This document shows, in pieces, positions 1 to 9,200 of a stretch of DNA of 64,000 nucleotides. A program made the position numbers and the translations under genes. Source of the stretch: Styela clava (Eukaryota > Chordata > Ascidiacea > Stolidobranchia > Styelidae); contig NC_135261.1 in the NCBI RefSeq assembly GCF_964204865.1, positions 11,222,001 through 11,286,000 of the forward strand. The letters run 5' to 3'. The notes under the pieces are model-generated. The model ran no database searches and had not been told where the DNA came from. It worked only from the letters and a program-made list of their open reading frames with translations. Position 1 is the stretch's first letter. Every line of letters begins with the position of its first letter.

Positions 1-114
1 AATACCTTTTGTAAATTGAAAAAGCGTTCAATTTGGTATGTAACAATAATGATAGAAAAATGATATTTGCTTAAATACGGTGTCGGGTGCATTTACTTTT
101 CCTTCCATATACAG

Positions 115-259
115 GATTTTGTAAACTGGCTTCCTGGTCAACCGAGAAAACATCATAATTCGGAAGAAAATTGTGTTGTTGCTATATATGAAACATTTGG
201 AAAATGGAATGACGTTCTTTGTGAATATAAAATGTCGTTCACGTGCAAGAGGAGTCCCG
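115..259 (+). CDS. Exon: C-terminal third of a C-type lectin domain (CTLD1)
   Basis: The reading frame gives NWLPGQP, then EENCVVAIY, KWNDVLC and FTCKR, which is the long-loop and final part of a CTLD. The GQP and WND elements correspond to the calcium/sugar-site positions of C-type lectins, although the residue after QP is Arg here rather than Asn or Asp. It is preceded by a tacag acceptor and ends at a g/gtgaaa donor. It is 145 bp long, phase 0 in and phase 1 out, exactly like the matching exon of the complete CTLD at 9524-9668. The first two exons of this domain must lie left of the window. Reading through the donor reaches a stop within six codons, so an alternative truncated end is possible. 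Confidence 0.8.
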
Positions 260-3200
260 GTGAAAATTCAATAGCATAATTTTAGAGTACTGAAGTAATA
301 TAAGATTAGTATAAATTAAAAATTTATCCATTGAATGTTTTCAAATGAGAATATTGTGTCATCAGCGCCGTGGGGAGTTACACATCATGTAATATAGAAC
401 AGACAATGTACTGTGTATTTCTAATATTACAGATGATCGCCTCACTACAATTTTGAAGACGACCGTGGGACTTTCAAAGAACCAATATACTAGTCGTTTG
501 ATCGAGACGACTCAACAGCCGATTCAAGAAGCGGATCGTGGATATACAAGTACCTACGAAACTTGTCTAGTTGTAGTTTTGAAAAAAATAGAATAAATTA
601 GTGATTCACTTGGATGATACGTCTAAAATATATGAACCTGTTGCTTGATTTTTGTTATTGGACACAAAGTGTACATATGTATCGTGTTGTTGTTGGTATT
701 ATTCGTCTTATAGTTATGGAAAAATCGCACTTCTCTCTACTGTACCAATGTCATTGAAATTTTCAGCGGTTAAAGAACGTATATTTTGCTAGAAGGCTAT
801 TACTTTAATTTATTTCTGAATTACTGTGGGCTCTATGGGATATGTCTTGTGTGCGATTACGTCATCAAAATTGCGACCTTTGTGGCGATTCCGCAACCGC
901 GTTGGTCGTGAAGACTGCTGTACCTGTAGTCATTGCATACTCGTACTACTTCGTTTTGGCTTTCGTATCCATATATTTGAGCATCCGCTCTCTTGTATTA
1001 CATGTCTTGTAGTTTTCTAATATACATGAGATTTATTTGGAAGAGGTTTCCACTTATTTTTGTATTGTTTGTTCGTCCGACTTTTATGCTTTGGGTGCAA
1101 TTCCAGTGTTCAGTAACAATAGTCGTTAATCTTTTCCACTTCATACAGCGCCATGTCCATCTGGATGGACAGAGTTTAACTTCAATTGCTACCAATATCA
1201 AAACACAAAATTGAACTGGAGAATGGCTGAGATGCACTGTCAACAAATCGGAGGGCATCTTGCTAGCATTCATAATTTGGAAACAAACAAATTCATTAAT
1301 CGTAAGTATTGTGTTAGTTAAAATGAAGTCAATAAGGACAAAGTTTTTTAATTGTAAATGAAGAATGGAGGCTAAACATATTGCTGGTATTATGTATACA
1401 TCTGACAAATTTAAAAATAAATGTTGCGTTGTAACAGGTTTAGGTGGATTTATGGAGCAGTGGATTGGATTGAACGACATCAAAGTCGACGGCGTACTTC
1501 GTTGGACAGATGACAGAAAATTAGTAAACTAATTTTTAATATTTTAATCCACATTGAACCTTTTTTTATTAATTCTCTTTTTTATTTCTTTTTATGTTTT
1601 TATAAACGCACTGATTCGGGCTCGTGTTTTATTAGATATTATGTAAGTGACCTTGACTCATTAAACTTAATTTGAATTTTTGTTGTCTCAGCAGATGTGT
1701 CTTTCTTATGCTATTGTGTGGAACAAAGCTCTAGAACAGTGGTTCTTAAACTTTTCGAGCCGCGCCCCCCTTTGAAAAATTTTACAAACTTCGCGCCCCC
1801 TCTATTTTTGCTTTGAAAAAATGCTGTTGTGATAGACAAGTTGTTATATATTAAGATGACGCTATTACTTAGTGTTGGTCTCATAGCGTCATTGCTCAGA
1901 TTGTTTAGGCATAAAACGCTTCGGAGTACAACTTCGCCATTCACTGTTGTATGTATAAAGCCAAATAGTGGTTGGTCATCATACATTCTCGTTTTTCCGC
2001 CCAGTTTGCAATACTTGGCAAAGTCAAACTAGTTATTAAGTAAAACTAAACAAGCAATAAACCTATGCTTTAATGTATTTTCTGCTTAAACGTTTACATA
2101 AGACACGTAAAATTTCAATCAATTGTTGTCCCTAAGGCGTTTGCGATTGCATTTTGTTTAAATCTCCATTGTTTACGTCAGCGTCGCGTGTTATTCAAGC
2201 CCTAAAAATCTTGATTTCGGTGTTTATTCTTCCTAAATCCGAAATTTCCCTCGACATATTCTTGTGCCGCGAAGACGATTATAACTACTTTTTTTTTTCT
2301 CGAATGGAACCATGACACCTCTGAGGAAAACGAGTTAGTTTTTATTATAATCATCAGCGACGAGATGCTAAAGATAGAATAAAGAAGTGAATCCGTAACT
2401 AAAAATTTTCTTATTGTAAAAGTGGCTTTATAAAGTCCTAAAATTAAAACGAAAAACGCCATTTTTTTGAGTTTTGTTTTGGGGTGGACCGCGACAGATT
2501 AAAAACACTTTCTTAGACATCGAAAATTTCATAAATTCCTTGTGCGTGCGGCACACCAGTAGTGTTCTAAAACTACAGACTTTATATAAATTTTACTTCG
2601 TGGGATCGCAGACTGAGGAATATCTGTAACGGTGATATCTTGAAATTAATCGAGTAGCGGCATTGCGATAGAGCGAAGTAAGAGTTGCAGGGACACCTCA
2701 TATTGGTGAAATTGGCAAGAATACAAATCAAAACAACAAATTTATGGTTGCGGATTACCGTGTTATTTTGGAGTAGCCTACTGGTGCTTTTATTTTATCG
2801 ACGCAATCGCAGTTTTAATTTATCACAATTAAATGAATAAAGCAACCATTTTAGCTAAGTATATCAATCATGGATTGAATATTTTATTCAACACAAAAAC
2901 CATTACATATCCGTTGTAAAAGTCGGCTCTTTTAACGACTGGCGTAATCTCGAGGACTGACTCAGAAGCCGTACCGCGGGGATTTCGTTTCGATGAATAT
3001 GTATTTTTCATCTACTAATATACTTTACATGTATTTTAATTGTACTAAATTAATTATACTTTCTGGGATATTATACCAGATCTTTCTAATGACGATAACG
3101 AATTCCCATGAGTGCAATATATATAAAAACTAAATATAATCGTGCAGTTGATCACACTTTATTATGTACGCGGATTGGCGTGGTATTTTAGATAGGTAAT

Positions 3201-6200
3201 GAGTTTATTTTGTCGTAAGTCGCCGCAACCGCGAGTTACCTTGAACACAAATGAATTAAAATAGAGAGACATTTTAAATTATTGTAGTTATTACGAGACA
3301 GAAAAATTTATTATAACACGAAAAAGCTGGTATTTTTAATGAACGCGGAGACCGTTTCAGGAGCCGTTACATGTAAATTTCCGATTCCATCTTGTGACCT
3401 CTCGCGCCCCCCAGTTTAAGAACCACTGCTCTAGAACGAGATGGCGAACCACTGACCCGCGGGTCCCACTGCGTTGTATTCGTGACCCGCCAAGGCACGA
3501 ATAGAAAATATTAATAAAAATGGTAACATATCAGTGACGAGAACTAGATGATATACTTTGCATTTTATTAGTTTACCACCTACATTGACGTTGAAAAAAC
3601 AAAATCTTTCAGACTAAAAATTCTACTAATAAAATTCTAGAAATCTGAAATAACAATGGGGCAGTGTAAAAGTGCCTTAATGTAGTTAAAAGCTGATTGA
3701 AAAATAAATCACTATCAATGTGGAATTCCCTCCAAACTCCTTCAATAATTTTCCTTATCATCCTAAACTTTTTTGGTGATTCATATGCGTGTTTTCGTAC
3801 TCTAATTTCATAAAATCGAGTGCCATAAAAAGTCCCTGATAGAAGTGATGCATAAGTAAAGACCAAAACTACACTAATAGAAATCTATAAGATTTGTTTC
3901 AGAAGTTTCTTATAGATGATACAAATATTGATTAAATATCTGTGACCCACTCTCTTCTTTTCCGCGATAAAATCATAATTTTTGACCCATTCATTGAAAA
4001 AGGTTCGCAATCCCTGTTTTAGAATTAAGCTGCTTATACAACCTATAATAGCTCTTCAATTTTTCTGCTGAAAAGTTCAAAATCTAATTCAAAAGAAACA
4101 ATGTTTATCTAGAAAAAACTAACTTAAGCAATATCAATCTGTTCATGCATCATTATAATCGACCGGAGTATATAGCTATTTTATTATTAAATATTGTTTA
4201 TTGAAAACTTGATAGGATTACGAAAGATGGTTCAAAAAACAAAGAAAGAAATTGTGGAAAAATTGTGCAGTATTAAGATCAATAAGCTACGGGAAATGGC
4301 ATATGGTGAGCTGCATCAATAAAAAAAGAACTTTTACATGTATGAAGATATCAACACGAGGTAACACCAGTCTCTGTTATATACCTTCTGGTTGACGTAT
4401 AAACCGATCTAATATCCACTAACTTATAGAATTTGACTTGAAAGCGCTGTCACAAATTTGTCTCACAATAAGTTTCACATTGTTTATCACCGACTCAGGT
4501 ATACCTATTGCATCCTCACGTTCTCCGATGCATAAGGATGAGGTTTCTACTATGTTTCCACCAACGACTGAAATAATTAACAAAGATACTACAAAGAGTG
4601 GTGATTTTAGTACACGTGGCATTACATCGATCAGATTGACTGAATCAACTCCAGTAAAACAAGACTCATCTTCGGCGAGATATTCTGAAAAAACCACTAT
4701 TGGATCGTCAGCGACGTTGCCTGTATCAAGTGTAACTGCAGTAAAATACATTTCGTTTGCTACTAGTGATACCATGAAAACGAAGCATCAAACTGCTGCT
4801 GTAACAGTGGATAAAATGAAAAGTGTTGCATACAAAATTACTTCAGTCCCAAAACGGATGTTTACATATTCTTCTTCTTCTTTTATGTCTCCGACACATG
4901 AGTCAACTACGCCGCTAATCGATGCTATAGAAAGCACATTGGCGATGGGATCTAAATTAAATGTTTCTGCATCTGCATCTTCACAGCCTTCAGATACGAT
5001 ATCTTCGACCGTACCCCGGATGTATACAAACAAGACTGATAGTACTGTTTTATCGACTGTGGATCATTATGGAAGTCGAGCCACGCCCAGCCCAGCTGGT
5101 ATTTCACCTTTGCCAACGATTAACATTATGTCATCACCGTTGATCGTATCTTCTATATCACCGGTGAAACTGGAGAATACATCTATGTCTTCATCAATCA
5201 TACAGATAAGCACTCCGCAAGAGCCAATATTCCAAGACGTATCAGCAACGATAAGCACGCAAACGTCCTTTAGTGATTTAACTACTTTACCGACCACAAC
5301 AAGCACACCGAAGTCTATAATGCCTTCGTCTACACAGAAATACGAAGCTACCACTGGAGATAATTCTCGTAAATTCCGTACATTCAGTTCAACGCATATT
5401 TCAGCAACTACAACACAGAAATTAACTACAGTCCCAGGTTATTTTTTATTCTTTCCATATTCTTATATAGACTGGAATGTAATATTGCGATTAATGATAA
5501 CATCTCAATTTGACCTTATGTTCATATTCTGATTTGCGCTTGTGGACAATTCATAAAATAATATAGTTTCAATTTTTAGAGTCAAGTTAATATGCAAATA
5601 CAAAAAGGTCTCTCACCATATGGCAGCGCGATTTTTCAAAAGCAACCACGTTTAAGAAGCCCAAACAAAATCATTTTCGTTCAAAAGTACACACCGTGGC
5701 CCAATTTGCCAAGTCGAAATCGCACTAAACATCTACCCATGAAATACAATATATAATCGTTACTTTGGAGGAAAACGCGAAGACGATTTAGCCTTAGGCT
5801 TATTTCAACGCCTAATTTATCAAGTCCAAGTTATTACAAAACATAGCCCTTTTCATTGACTCCATTGAATAAAATTTCTACATCTATTTTATAGATTCTG
5901 GCTGCCCACCTGAAGCTTGTCTCAATGGAGGAACATGTATTATCGAAACTGAAGATTTGTTTTATTGTGATTGCCCGCCTGGCTTTGCTGGGAATCTTTG
6001 CCATTTAGGTGAATTCTAATAACCTCATGTATTAAAACGTTAACGTCTTTCCTATATCATAAATTCGCATGATAATTCAATCGTGTGAAGTGTAGGTTAT
6101 TGTATTCAGACTTGACTTGACATTATAAAGAAGATTAACGAACTTATTAACATAATAGGTATATTTTTGTATCTATGTTTAAAGATGAAGATGAATGCTA

Positions 6201-9200
6201 CTATGCACATGATCTATGCCAACAATCATGTTTCAATACATTTGGTTCCTACGAGTGTAGCTGTAATGAGGGATTTCGTATTGATGACAATGGACAGACT
6301 TGTACTGGTAACTGGCATTTGGTTTTTAAATTGAATTAAATTGACTTCAATTTACAAACTATCTTATATGTGGTTGTAGTGTGCGACTATAATCCGACCT
6401 AAAAAAAACTCTATTTTTCAAATGTACCAATTGTTCATGATAAGTCAGTATTTTAAGAGCATTGAAAGCGTGGAAATTATCTTTGATTTAGGTTGTCTTT
6501 CTCGATTTTGGCGAAGAGTAAAGAAGACAAACAAGTCGATTTGGAAATATGAAATTTCACATACTTGTGCGATTGACGTAACACTTAGCATTGCAGCGTG
6601 AAAAAAAATTAATGTAATAGAATGGCTGCTGAATGCTGACAATTCGAAAATACCATGCAATTGCTCAATTTCGAATACAGTATCAATTCTTTTTATTATG
6701 ACTATCTTTGCGTTTCGATTTCAGTATATTTCACAATATGCTCGTCAAAAATGGCCTCTTTACATAAACCAGCATTTATTTGTAAATGAAATCTTACTTT
6801 TAGACATTGATGAATGCACGGAACATACAGATCAATGTGAGCATCATTGTGATAATATGGATGGTAGTTACACTTGCTATTGCGAAGAAGGTTTTACTTT
6901 GGCAGAAAATGGATATGCTTGTGAAGGTATACACTTTTTTACATTGCTCTATTTTTTACTGGACTAAGACGAATGTTGGCATTACAGAGATTTCAATGTC
7001 GTTTTCCACTCAGTTTAATAAATCGAAAAGGTCAAATTAATTTTTTCATTCTAAACACATTTCATTCACGCAGATATTGATCATTGTCTTTCCCAACCAT
7101 GTATGAACAATGCACAGTGTCTGTCATTAGCTGAAAGATATTATTGTTTATGTCCTGATGGATATACTGGATTCAAGTGTGAAGTCGGTAAGATATCTAA
7201 AATGAAACACTAGCTAATGCTTATTTAGGAGCATTCGTACGTAACCGCTGCTCAGTTGCATCAGCATCTGAGTTCACGTATCTGGAAAGTTTGTCTGCTT
7301 TGGGAACAGCACGAGTGACTATAGTTTATCCTAAGATTGAGTCGTTTTTCCTTAGAAAAATATCTGTAACATGACCTGTTGTTTTCCCAAATAACCATCT
7401 AGATTGGTTTGAGATAGAGTCCTCAACCAAAAATAAAGTTATATATAGTGAGTAAATGTTATTATGCACTCACTCGCGAGAATGAAATATTAGCATTGCT
7501 GCATGCTTTAACTATAGTTATGTGAAGAATCACTTCAGGACTTCTATATCCACAACTCTACATGGAAATTTCTATTTCCAGAGTTTCTTCCCCTCATGGT
7601 CATTACATATATTAGTATAAGTATGAATATAAATTTATCTGTGGCTAAATTTTAATTTCCAAATATAAATATGCAAGAAATAAAGCAAAAAAATAATAGA
7701 AATATCTAAAAATATTTATAGACAACTCGCAACTAAAATAATTCGTTAACGTTTAACTGTTTCTGCCTTTTAGACATACACACGCCTTGTATGGCTGGTT
7801 GGCAAAAATTCGATGGTTACTGTTACCAATTCCAACACATTGAATTGTCTTGGAATGAAGCCGAAACATACTGCAATGAACAGCACAACGCGACTTTAGC
7901 AAGTGTACACTCAAGAAGAGAAAATGGATTTTTAAACAGTAAGTTTTTTTATGATTATTCTACTGGTAGTCACGTAAGTAAGCAACAAAGTTGAGTTGTC
8001 GGATTCTTGATCAAATCATCTTGTTGGACACGAGACAGATGGAGAGACGTTTATTCAAGGTTTTTGTTCCTGATATAATTTGTATTGTGAAAAAATCGCT
8101 TTCTTACAACTACTACACCAATGGATTTCAAAATTATTTCAGAATATAATTATGGAAGAAGTCGCTTGAAGGCTATTACATTCATTTCATTCTAAATTTT
8201 CTTCAAGTGCTATGGGGTTTGAATTTTCACTCGAACGTTAGCTTGTTTTGCGCATATTATACCACCACATGGCACGCTGCTTGTTCACCAATCTTTTCAG
8301 CAGGCTATCGGCCCTACCGATGATGCACAACCTCCATGTTCATATACTTAATTATTGTTGTTGTTTTAATTTTTATTTATTGAAGTATAGTTAAAAGTTG
8401 GAGGTTGAAATGTACATACATTTATGAAATATGATTCACAAGAGAACAGAATTGCTATCAAATTCGTAAAAATAACTACGTTCGATGCTTTTTCCTTTAG
8501 TGTTTCTTTTCGAACAACCACTACCACCAGATCTGCGTTTTCTCACGATTTCTCTTAATTATTACCCCAAACTACTACTATCATGGTATTCCGTTATATT
8601 ATATAGTGATACACAGGTAGTTCATCGCGACTGAATAGCTTAATTGTGTCTTCATACGTTTGTCTTTTAGGGTTGGCTTTGGATTATCAATGGATTGGGT
8701 TCAATGACTTGGACGAAGAAGCAAAATTTGTATGGTCTGATAAAAGCCCAATCGTGAGTTTCCAAATGGGGTTTGTGAGAATAATTATCACTGACATTGA
8801 TGACAGGTTTTCTAAAATGAATAATATTTTAAAATCAAAAATAGAAAGACGAATAATAAATGCAATAAAACTGTCAATGAATCAATCAATACTGGTTTTT
8901 ACGTCTTCACTATATTGTAAATTGGACGATGGACAACTATGTCACAATGGGTATTGTGGTGAATCATTCAAGAATCCAACAGACTCCAGAAGTTGATTCG
9001 TGGGCAGTCTATACTAGTATAGTTATAATAGAGGAAACTTCATTTATATTTATTTATAAACCAATATTTCTCTTCTGATTCAAGGCTTTCCTCAATGCCA
9101 TATGAGAGTTTCACTCTCATGCCATAGGCCCTTAAATTACGTGGCCGTAGAAAGTACTTGCCCAAATTAATTAAAACGCCAATTCATTATGTGAAGGAAG

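Noticed and set aside
998..1483. Minus-strand open frame of 161 codons
   Set aside because: It lies antisense across the two CTLD exons and their intron, has no recognisable domain and no splice context; the plus-strand frames explain the conservation.
4438..4498. Possible signal peptide before the mucin-like exon
   Set aside because: The hydrophobic stretch has no ATG and ends at a good acceptor with a pyrimidine tract, so it is read as intron.
4419..5354. Minus-strand open frames opposite the mucin-like exon
   Set aside because: Ser/Thr-rich coding sequence commonly leaves its complement open; no domain or start context supports them.
8885..8996. Cysteine-containing frame (CKLDDGQLCHNGYC) as an extra exon
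   Set aside because: No usable acceptor precedes it, and the CTLD is already completed in frame by the exon at 9524-9668.
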